Shown: piece by piece, positions 48,569-61,000 of the stretch
Layout of the letters: each line of letters opens with the position of its first letter
How positions within the stretch are numbered: position 1 is the stretch's first letter
From: Dipetalonema caudispina
Lineage: Eukaryota; Nematoda; Chromadorea; Rhabditida; Onchocercidae
DNA: 64,000 nucleotides
Assembly: GCA_013365325.1 (NCBI GenBank)
Contig: JABVXV010000043.1
Location: 176,020 to 240,019, forward strand
Direction of reading: 5' to 3'
The notes under the pieces: generated by a model
Databases searched by the model: none
The model's input: only the letters and a program-made list of their open reading frames with translations
What the model was told of the DNA's origin: nothing
Program-made: the position numbers and the translations under genes

Positions 48569-51436
48569 AAGCAATAATCAAAAAAGTCTCTATTTAATCT
48601 CCTTATGATCATTGCAAAAATAGCAAAGCCAAAACAAAGATTACTTTTATAGCTTTCTTTTCTTTTCTTTTTTCCTTTTTTCTATTTCGAAAAAGTTTAT
48701 TGACACAATTGAAATTTAACATTCAACTAAGCTTTGGATTTTAAAAGTAGACATTCTTTAAGATCCCTACAAAATGATAGTTTTAGAAGATAGCACAAAA
48801 ACGAAACTGAAAAATTGAATAGAAAAAAAAAAAAATTATTGCATAAAAAAAAAGAGAGAGAAATGAAAGATTATGCTTATTTAATAACAAAAGTAAATTT
48901 CATATGCTTATGAAATTGAAATTTGAAACAATTTTTTTTCTTCAATATTTATATTTTTAGCAATAAGAAATAAAATATTTATACATACAAAAATGAAATT
49001 CTACCAATCACCTAAATTATTCGTTGTACTTGAGTATTTACCAAAACTCTATGATCTTTTTCGATTGTAACGAAAATTTAGAAGTAACAAAAATTTAATT
49101 CTTATTAGAGATGAATTTGAAATGATTAAAATTAACTGGTTTAACTTTAGTTATTAACAAATAACTTCAATTGGATCCTTCATTACAAATTTATCAATTA
49201 TGCTGATAAATTCAATACTAAAATCTAATTCTTGATCTTGTTTTCTGTTTTAAAAGATATCATTTTATTACTTCATAAATCTGAAACGAGAAATTTTCTT
49301 GTGTTTTGTGTAAAAATTTGAAATAAGTACAGGTGCTGTTAAAATTAATTTTCAAATCCTAAAGGAAATATTGAAATAAGCTAGGGATTTATAGTGCTCT
49401 ATAGAAGCAATTTAAGTAATCTTTTTGCTTTAAATATTCAAGAAAGTTTTATTCATTCTTGCTAAGATCAAAAATAATATCTTAATCTTGACTAATGATT
49501 CGAGAATTTTAGCATTGTTGCATTACTAACTTCCTTTGAAGACAAAAATCTTTTGTCCTTTTTAGTAACTTTAAAACCTAAAAATATGAATTGTTTAGAA
49601 GTTAAAATTTCAAATAATTTTCTTTTTTTTTTTTCTTTTTCATATTAGAATTAATTAACTAAAGTTGATTGATGATGAAAAGATAAATTGATGTGACATA
49701 ATGTAAAATTAAGAAAATTGATTCTACAGACTATTTTCAGGATTAATACGTAGTAATATTGCTGAAAATATTTTAATTTTTATAATTAATTAACAATTAA
49801 ATATAGTATGATATATAAATAAATCTTCAACTAAATTGAAGCAATCTAAATATATACGTATGCTATTAATTAGACGTAATACACGTTTTGAAGAGTAAAC
49901 ATTTGCAAATATTACATTTTACAAAATAACTTCACCATAGTTATTTGAAAAAGGAAATAAGTATGGAATGAATGGAATGAAAAAGAGGAGGAGGAGGAGG
50001 AAGAGGAGGTGGAGGATATGAAAGGATGAGGAGGAAGAAGAGGAGGAAAATGAGGGAGGATAAGGATGTCAAAAACATACGATTGGGCATATACAATTGG
50101 CCTTGGGAAATCAGATAATGTTAGAATGATGGCAATAGGATAAAATTTTTTTGTTTACTATGATTGAAAAGAAATGGAAAAAAAAAAAAAAAAAAAAAAA
50201 ACCTTTTAAATAGGTATGCTCTTTTTTTTTTTTTTTTTTTGCTTTTCTTTTTCTTTTTTTCTCAATCAAACTTAAACTTGGCTAACTTAAATTTAGCTGA
50301 AGTACATCAGCTTTTGTTTTCTTCAATAGAGCAATCATTAAATAGCTTGAAAGCTTTTATAGAGCTAGCTCTTTGGCTTCCGGCTATTCCAGTTTTCTCA
50401 GCCTTAAATGTAGGAAAGAGAGAGAGAGAGAGAGAGTGATGAGGAGAATGAGTATCAAAATACGAAAGAGTATATATGAGCCTAGTAAAGTGGAACAAAG
50501 ACCAAGAAGGATGAAAAAGACTAGTTCATTTAAGGACCATTAGTTACGTAATAAGGTAAAAACCTATATGAGATGTATGTCTCAATTATCTGGCTAATAT
50601 TAGCTATCAATCCAATCTTCAAAATGCATCTTGGAATAAAGTAATTGGAAAGTAATAGTTGCTAGTGAAATAATCACATTTTGCAAATATGAAAATTACA
50701 AATATTAGTTGGAAATTTACAATTAATAATTGGAATTATATTTACAATTTAAGATACAAACATTTGTAAAAACTCTTATGTAATTTATAATTAAAAGAAT
50801 TTTATGAAAATTATTTTGTCATTAAATAAAAAAATTCCAAAAATGTCTTGTTAATTTAATTTATATAATTCATATGCAACAATAATCATTGTAAAAATTC
50901 AATATGATCCAAAATTTTTTTCATTTCTTCTCATTTAATTTAACCGCTCCATAGTTGACAATTCATATTGCTTAATATTGTGAAGCAAAAGAAATCAATT
51001 ATTAGAATTTGAAATTTAAAAAAAAAAAAATAAATAAAAACGTAAAAAAAAAAGGGAAACTATTGAATTATTAGAGATGAAATATCTTAATTTATAAAAT
51101 TTGTTGTAATGATATGCAACAAATTCATTACAAAGAATAAATAAAATTAGAGAGATATTCTTCTGAAGATATCCGAATCAATCGGATCGTTGATCATATT
51201 TATTTCAACACTCACCAAGCACTCCCAATAAATCTATGTAGTGTACTGCTGAAGAGTTATGTTGAATAAACCACCAAAGCGAAGATGTTGCATTATCCTA
51301 ATTTGTTTATAGTTTATCGAAGATATATCCTCCCTATTCTAGTCTAGTTTTAGTCACATATACTTTGCCATAAGAATTAAGACTTTCTTAAAAAAAAAAA
51401 TACATAATTTTACGAAAATTTGAATATCTCAAAAGT

Positions 51437-51467
<31 letters not shown>

Positions 51468-52014
51468 TATCAGAACAAGAGAAAAAATAGAAGGTAAAAA
51501 ATTAAAAAAAAAAAAAAAAAAAAATAGAAGAATGAATAAAGTATAATTTGTAAAGCTTTAGGAAATAAAAGTGAAGAAAAAAAAAAGTATTAAAAATGAA
51601 ATGAAATGATAATATGAGAGAGATTCTCGAATAGTCTCTTTTGTCATGTCAGTAGGATTTAGAGCTTTTTTACCCGTTGCTTTCTATTTTTAACTATCAC
51701 AACGAAATCTGTTTGCCTAATGGATAACTAACGGATTTGCATTTCAAATTTTAAATTTTAAAGAGAAAGTAAAAAAAGAAAAAAAAGAAAAAAAACGCCA
51801 TTCCATCCTCAATAACTGTTTCATTTATCATGAAAAGTCGTAAAAACTATCACTTAGTTGACTAAATTCAACTTCTTTTCCAATTTCTCTCTCTCTCTCT
51901 CTCTCTCTCTAACCTTTTCTCTCTGCTATAATAGATACATAAAATATTAGTCATGATTAATTAATTCATCATAAATGTAAATCGTTTACATATTTGTTTT
52001 ACAATTATTATTGC

Positions 52015-52063
<49 letters not shown>

Positions 52064-55000
52064 AAAATAATATTGGATTTTAAATGCTTCTTCGTCCAGT
52101 TTTTTTTTTTTTTTTTATTGAAATAGATGAGATATATGTATGTATAAATAGGCTGAAGAAATAAAAGAAGTAAAAATTTAAAGCCTAAGTCTAAGCTTAA
52201 GCTTAGCAGACAAAATTCATTATTATGCAATGAATCATATGCATTTCTTCTTTTTTTCTTTTTTTTTTTTTTTTTCTCCTATCAAATTTATTCATCCATT
52301 CATTTTTAGACACTATCATTTCATTTTCAATTTAATAAAGATTACTTCCATTCAAATTTCGTTACTTTAAAAAAATTTTCCATTCATTCATTCATTTGTT
52401 ATTCATATTTCTTTTTTTACCTGTTAGAAATATTAATGATACATAGAGATTAATTATTATGATGTTATAAAATTATTTTAAAAATTTTTTGATACTAATA
52501 AAAAAAGAAAAAAAAAAAGGAAAGGCTAAACTAGATGATTTAATGATCTTTCTAAATTTTATACTAATAAATACATTTACATGTGAAGAAAAAAGAGAAA
52601 AACATTGAAATAAATTGAATTAGTAATGATAGTAGAGTGTAATAATAAGTTAAACGCAAAATTTAGATCATAATGAGCAATTAAAATATTAAACAAAAAC
52701 TGATTAAATTTTTTTAAATAGTATTTTTGTAACGATAAATAAATGATAATGAATCAATTAAAATTGAATGAGATTTTCATTTCAAAGATTAACAATGAGA
52801 AAAAAAATCTATGATGATGATGATGATAGTTATGATAAAACTGTAATAATCAAATAGGAAAAGTATTAAAGAATGAAAATCAAATAGGAATTGATGATAG
52901 AAATGCGACAAATTAAAGGCATCAATAAAGGATTATTACTACTACTACCACACTGTTGAAAAGGCAAAATGAAAGACAGCAAAATGTCATAATAGATGGT
53001 GGTGACTAGTAATTTCCATTTCAATTGAAAATGCTTAGGAAATGATGATTACACACTCTACGTATTGAAATGATGGAAAAAGGATTGAGATGTCATTCTC
53101 TCCTTTCGTTTCCTCTTAACATCGCCTCTCTTTTACTTGAAATTTTCCGCTTAGCTATAGCTTATCCTATTGACCTCTACTTATTCCACTTATAAATTTT
53201 CCTCTTCTAGCAATTATTTTAGTATAAAATTCAATGATTTCATATATTTCTGTACTATTTATGCAAATCTTATGAAAAAAAAAAAAGAAATTTGTGGATT
53301 TTTTTTTTTTTTTGCAGAAGTATGGATGAAAAAAAAAAACTCCGAATTTTTCCTTCTTAAATTATACCTAATAGTTATATATTCTATTAAATTCAAATTT
53401 TTATTAATTAATTTTAAAAAAGTTCTAGAAATTATTTGTGTAGTTTTTTTTTTCTTTTTTTTTGCTGTAAGGAAAAAAAAAATGCTTTTACAAAATTATT
53501 AAAGTTTTCAATGAAAATTCTTTGAATAATCACAAATGAATGAATTCGTTATTTTCTATATGCTCAAATGATTTATGCAGGTGAAATTTTACTAATTAAG
53601 CAATTAGCATATTACATTAAATGAGTAAATGCTTGAATAAGAATTAATCGAATAATATAACACATTTGATCGAAAGACTTAATTACTTTTATTACTTTTA
53701 AGAGATACATGAGGAATTTTTATTTAGAATATGACATTGAAGTTCCAAATTTATCAACTGGATAGTATCAGCTAAAAAAGAAAGCAAATATTCTCGGTAA
53801 TATCAGAATAAATAATATAAAAGTATAAATGTTATCTTTAAAGTTAACCTTGCGCAAGCATATCCAATATCATTAATCCATTAAAGTTGACACCTGAGAT
53901 GAAACCATTGTACCTATCATAAATTCGTTCACGTTTCCGTCGTTTTGTACGATGTAATAAATTAAATGATGCACCAATGGTCACTCTCCATTGCATATTT
54001 AATGTAACAAGCTCCATATCACCACCTAATCAATGATATATTACTATGATATACTGAATTTTTTTCATAAATAATTTAAAATCTCTGTTTACTGATTAAA
54101 CTTATTCAGTGATGATAAGTGATAATAGGACTCTTATATTCTTTTATTTTCCTGGTTTTTTTCTTCTTTCTTTTTTTTTTAATTTACGCTGAATTTAAAG
54201 TAGTTAGTTGATTTAATCAGATAATCGATTTTTTATAAAAAAAAAAAAAAAAAAAGAAAAAAGTTATCAATGGAATAATTGTTGTTTGTAAAATAATATA
54301 GTACCAGGAGGAGAGTAATAAGTTGGTTCATAATTATCAATATACAGGGTTAAATTAGCTTCTTGTCGATATATGATAACTGCATGATATTTATCATCAT
54401 TTAGTAAAGCATCACGAAAGCTAACATCATGATCACGAGATCCAAGATTGTAACGAACATGCAAATAGGCATTTTTCTATAAACAATAGTTATTTTATAG
54501 TTTATAAAAATACGGAAATTTTTTTCATACCTAAGATAAGTATGAAAAATTATTATTTTATGAAAAAAAAAAGTTCTTAACGCGAAGTACCATAAACATT
54601 AGATAAAAATTTAAAGATTTTGATCTAAAAAAAAAATGTTAAATTTAATTGATATATGCAATGTTTATAACAGTTAGTATTATTAGATTTACGACAAAAG
54701 TAACAATCATTGGAAAATTATGACAAATTTTTTTTCTTTTTTTTTTTTTAAGATGGATTCAGGTAGATGATAGGTTAAAAATTTCCATTCCTCAAAATGT
54801 ATGAAAGAATGACTACCAAAAAAACGGTGAAAAAATCGCCATCAACATTACAATGTACACTTAATAATACAGCATTAGCTTGTCGAGTACGAAATCCAAT
54901 TGCCATCTGATCTTGATTTGTTGATGGTCTAGTTGATTGTGGATATTCATAATAAATTGCTGATAATGATGAGTCGAATACATAGGTTGTACCAACTATA

Positions 55001-58000
55001 AGTGAACTTTACTTTTCTGTTTTTTTTTTTTTTTTTTTTTTTTTTTTTCTATTATTGTTCTGATTATCAAATTGAAACAAATAAATAAAAGAAATGTAAT
55101 CTTTAAACTTAAAGATATTAGATTAACAAATCATGTTACTTCAATAGGTTAATAAAATTAAATTTCAATGTAAAATTGAAAAAACTTTTAAAACTAACGT
55201 CTATCACATCTTTCGCCGCTGTAAGTTGTCATTGAACAATCGCATTTGATGGAATTCCATTTTTGAATGCATTTACCGCGATTTAAGCATGCCTTCGGTG
55301 AACATCGAGTATGTGGACCTGTCATGATTTTTACTTAAACTTTCTTTTTGAACTTAAAAAATTTTCAAGAACATTCGATCTAGAAACGTTGGATATCAAT
55401 GTTTCAAATTCCGGAATATTATTTTCAGTTAAATGGAGCAAATTATTGCAGTTCGAAAATTCAACAATTAAAGTATAGTATAGTAGGAAGATCAGTTAGA
55501 ATAAATGTCTAAAAAAAGAGTTTTAAATAATTTAAGATATACGCTATAGTTTTTCGAAATATAACTTGGTCTTACCATGACATCCTTTTATAATACCGGA
55601 ACTTTCCACTGCATCTCTCATAATATCCAAATATTCACTACCAATCCGGAATGACGAGATGCATCCGCGAAAGCCAGGAACGTCCTTAAGTCTAAATTTC
55701 AATTGCTACAATTAATATTATCAGAACAATTATAGAATAGGAAAATATCATTGATTTCATTGAAATAAAAAATAACTATTTGGGAATTTTAACAAATTTT
55801 TCCAAAGTATCACAAAAAAAAAAAAAAAAAGAAAACGTTTATTTACTCCCGCCTAATTTCAATGTAAAATCGATGGTACCTTAGAAAACCGGAAATACCA
55901 GGTGGTATATTTCCGATATACAATTGTGTATCTAAATTCACCACATGTCCCTGAACAGCATTCATTATTACAGTTCTATTATCAACCACAAGATAATGCT
56001 CACCACCCAATGATTTCTGAAAATTTGAATTTGTTAACTTTTACATATTATAATGAAAATAATTACAATTGATTAATTAATGTTAACACTTGTAAATTAT
56101 TGATAGAAAGGGAAAAAAACGAGTAGAGAATCTGAATTAAATTTTAAATGAAATTAATATGCTACTGAAAAAGGCATAAATACTCTGTTGATTTAATTTG
56201 GCCGGAAAAGCATAGTCGTTATTATGGATACAAATTCTTCCGGAATAGTTTTCACATAGAGGAATGAAAATGATGAATGGCATTAAGTTAAAATGGGAAC
56301 ATATGGCTATTTAGATTTATCTTATTATGAAGAATAAAATAGTAATTTAATGAAATTAGCTCAGTTCAGTTTGATAAGGATGGAAATATATTCATTTCAT
56401 ATTAATGTAATGCTCTTCAAAAGTTTTGTTTCAGAATCTGAATCAGGTAAAAAACGGAAACTATTAAGCGATATCAAATTATAACACAGGATTTTTTGAT
56501 TTAGAAACTTCAAGAATGTTGAGAAAAAAATGCCATATCAGTAAGTTATGTGGTTTTAATTACAGTAAGAATGTTATCCTGATCTATTCCTCCATTTGAT
56601 AATTTTGTTTCGAGATAGCCAATCTATCATCATTGGACTAAATATCTTCTGAGTCTAATGGATAAACGATAACTTCTTAGATTATAGCAATATTAATATT
56701 TAAGTAAGCATTGTTTAGTAAGATAAAATGATAGTAATACTTAGAAAACATTTTAAGGTATCTTTCTAGAAAAATTCAAATTTTTTTTGTAATTAATCAA
56801 TTGCAAATGCTTAAAGAGAAGGAATATTTTTAACTAATAATGATATCCAGATAAGAATAACCTGATGGACGAGGATAGTATGCCATTTAAAGTCGTTTAA
56901 AATTTGTCCATTTGGTAAAGCTGTCGACAGTATCGCTTCTACTCGAGAACTGAAGCTATAAGTGTATCTGAAATATGCATTATTTTTCATTTTAAATTTT
57001 AAAAAAAGAAAACAAGAAATTTCTTTCATTGTTTTATATGAATAGTAAAGGAATTAATTCAATGGCTGAGAGTGATTTAATTATTATTAAAGAGAAATGT
57101 TGAATGAACACTTTTGATTTTTAAGATTCATAGGAATAAAATAATTCGAAGATAATATATGTTAACCACTTTGCGCATTGTTAATATTTCGAAGATGATT
57201 TCTTTTTTTCTGATGCAACTTTTGACCTTTTATTTTTCAATAGTATACAAGAGCAGGAATAAAATTTTCGTATGGTTAACTTTAGCATCACACATTAAAC
57301 GAGTCAATCGTTGCGATATGACAAGACTTACCTTATCCGACCATGATACAATTCCAAGAATGCAGAATCACGACCATAAGTGGAATTAGTTGTAAAAGCA
57401 AGTAAGATTGATGATGATGATAATGTCCGAAATTTGAATGAAATTCGATAAATATTTCTAATATTCGCTAAACGTTCATCATTGATCAGAACATATGCAT
57501 TATGCTTTTCAAATGTTACCGATGAATATTTCGCTTTCCTAAATTTGAAAATTGATTCTTTTTTTTTTAAAAAGAAATATATATTTAAAGAATTGAAATG
57601 AAGTTTGACTTTTTCTCTTTACAATATTTCCACTAAGAAAAAGTTTTTCTATAAAGGCTGGAAATAAACTGATTGAAGAAGTAATCATTATAGCAAGGAA
57701 ATAAATGGTAGTGTAGTAAGTAATTCAATAATATTAAACATCGTTATAGCAAGAAATATTTAAGGCTATGATTAGAAGCTAATGTTGTTGAAATATTGAT
57801 AAGCCTAAAAGGATAATAAACATTGATATTTGAATATTTGATCTGGAATTTTGCACTATAATAATTGAATAGATAACAAAATATATTTATTGAAATTTTT
57901 AAATAAGTTGAAAAAAAAAGTATTATCACTGATACGGTGATATAAGAAAAGATACGGATCAATTAACGTAAATTCAATAAGTACCTATTCCTTATTTTGT

Positions 58001-61000
58001 ATCGTTCATGTAATTCACTTGCTTTTACTGATGATAAGCTTCGTCGTTTAGCATTCTTCAAAACATCATAATCATTGAAAAGCATCTTTATCATTTTTCC
58101 TCGAAATTTCTCATCCAATGTACTATTTGTAAGAGTGGTAAAATGTGATGATGAAGTTTTATGCAATGAATAACCGGCAGCTATTTCATCAATATCTAAC
58201 ACTATCTTAGAAGATGGTAGAAAATCTGAAAGTATTAAATGTTAATAGACGAATTATTTTACCATTAATTTGCATAATTATCGTCTAATGTTTCAAAAAA
58301 GCTGTAAAAAATGTTAACAATTGTTTATTAAGCAAGGCATTTTTCTTTTTTCTTTTCTTTCATTTTGTAACATTTATGAAAGTGAACAGATATTTGCTAC
58401 ATACGTATTTAAGGGTAAAAAATTCAACAGCTATGAAACAATAAATGAAGCTTAATCCTATGGAAAAAGTTCAAAAAGAAATTTGAAATTTTTGAAATTT
58501 CGAAATATTTCTTAAAATATTTTTGAATTATATTAACATTAATAAACTTACAGTTATGCTCCCATTTACCATCCAAAAATAGTAATAGTTTTTCGCCTCG
58601 TCGCTTAATACGCATTGAATGAATTCGATTATCATTTAAATTGCTACCCCAATTAAACGTCTGCAATATAAATATAAATATTTTTTTTTTTTTTTTTTGA
58701 AAATAATATCTTTATGATAATCCAAAATTAATTAAATTATCAAAATTAGTAATTAACCGACAATCTAACTTGAAATCATGATAATATTTCAGCGAAATAA
58801 TTTTTGTAATATAAAATCTTTCATTTTCAGCATATTTTTGCTATTTAACTATGCAACTTTTAACTGTAAAATGAAATGTTTTTATGTTTGCTAATGAAAT
58901 GATAAAATTGAAATAATAACTTGAAAATAAAAATCAGCTTTAAGAAAGAAGGATGAGAATAATGAATGTTTTATAGAAGAGTATATCTCGAAAAAAGGCC
59001 TTAGGCTGTTAAAATAAGCTATCCACTTCAAAATATTTATCAACTAGCGATGAATAATCAGTTCAGAAAAAAGAAAAAAAAAAGATATTTTTGTTCTTCT
59101 TTCACTATTTAAAAAGTTGCTATGATTCAGAAATAATCCATTCAACAAATACAATTTAAAATTAATTAATTAACTTGCTGATGTTATCAATTAGCCGTGA
59201 AGAAGAGCCAAAATATGATATGAGCTAAACTTTAACTAAGTTGAAATTTAAACTCAATTCAAATTTATGAGATATTTAACTTTAATAATAAAGGGATGAT
59301 AGATAGAAATAAATTTGATCTCGTCTAAATTTAATCATTGAATTCAAATTTTCATATTATCATTTTCAAATAATTCAAATTTTCACATTATCATCATTAT
59401 CATAGAATTTATGATAATTGTCATAGTCAAGCTAGCAAAATAGATTACATGATGGGAATTTTCAAAATTAAGATGTAGCTCAAGTTCTCCCTTGATCAGT
59501 AAAAGTAAAATGCGATGATCTGGTGATTTGATTGATTTCGTATCCAACAGAACACTTTTTTCATCGTCACTTCGAAATTTGCATTCGATTGTCTCTGCTT
59601 CACTCTCAATAGATTTTGGAAGTAACAGCGATGGTATATGATCAGTTGAAAAATCCACAAATTCAGGTTCTATAAAATTTCCATTTTTTTAAAAATATTT
59701 TTCGATAATTTTATGCCACATATTTATTACATTCCAAAATCTTCTGCTGTTATTTTAATTTTCATAACATACATCAAATTATTTATGGTAATGACGAAAA
59801 ATTGAAGGTATTAAATTTGAAATCATAAACTCATTTGTAGTCACTAAATAAATTTAAGAAATCTCGAATTGAAGTGACTGGAAAATTCTCTAGTAGTACC
59901 TTCATCACAAAATCGTCCCTCCATAGTTGATACCGAACAATCACACCGGAAATTGCTATAACCGTTCTCACACCTCCCAAAATTTTTGCACGGCGATAAA
60001 GCGCAAAAATCCTGATCCACATTTGTTGAACATCCATGGCTAATTCCTATAATGAATATATTATTATTTGTCATCGATAACGAACAATTATGCAATTAAA
60101 CTTTCTACCATTCATATACATCAATAAATTTCAACTTTATTTAAACTTTATTAGTGCAAATTTAAAACGATTTCAAATGCATCAAAACATAAATTGTAGT
60201 TTTTTATTTGCAATGAAAAAAAAAAATGCAAATGTTATCTGTTATTCAGCAATTGAAGTTGTTGAAAAAAAAAAAAAAAAATTCTTACATTCGAAAGCAA
60301 TTAAACAAAATAGTGTCTGAGTGAAAAATTTTCATTCAAATTTCAAAAAAAAAGAAATTTAATATTTTATGAGAACAAAGGTTTAAACAAAAAATTTAAG
60401 CATAAATGAAAGATTTCATTGTTACACTTTGTTCAAGATAATTAAAAAATGCAATTTCTTTCTAAAATTTTCGAATTTCATACTATACTATAATTATCAC
60501 AAATTCCTTGGAAAGATATATTTGCTAATAATGCCTTACAAAGTATTACAAAAATACAAAAGATTGATATGAAGTAATCATGGATAGATCGTAAAATGTC
60601 TAAAGCTTAAGAGTAATTGTAAAATTAAATATAAGAAATACTGAGAAAATTATGATAGAGTTGGAGGGGAAAAAAAAAATAAACAGTTTTGAAGTATTTG
60701 GCTTGAATGAACGGAATAATGAACAGATTCTGATGAGGCTCATATTTTACAATTGAATTTCAATAAATTTGAAATTTGTACTTAAATGAGTACTTCCATA
60801 CAATTTAAACATGTATAAGTAAATAAACAAGAATGTTGAAGAAATAGTACAACAAATATTATGAAAGAATGGATTGAAAAAGATAAGGAAAGTAAAATAG
60901 AAGGATATTTTTCAAAAAATTTGCAATTTTTTGAAAACAGACAAGAAAGCTGCCAAAAAAAAGAGTAATTAATTTCAAAATTTATATGCTACTATTTGCC

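Larger units (their letters stand above)
46280..53848. other. nrx-1 intron, 7.6 kb
   Basis: Between LNS6 and the stalk. It holds a 33-bp triple repeat (48311-48409), a GAG-rich purine tract (49985-50064), (AG)n and (TC)n repeats and an A44 run. No exon was recognised. A plus-strand open frame at 50164-50439 runs through A/T and AG tracts and has no homology that I recognise. Confidence 0.75.

Noticed and set aside
50164..50439. Plus-strand open frame with N-L-N-L-A-N-L-N-L-A-E-V and a hydrophobic stretch
   Set aside because: Begins in an A run, passes through T runs and ends in an (AG)n repeat; a short internal duplication explains the repeated peptide.
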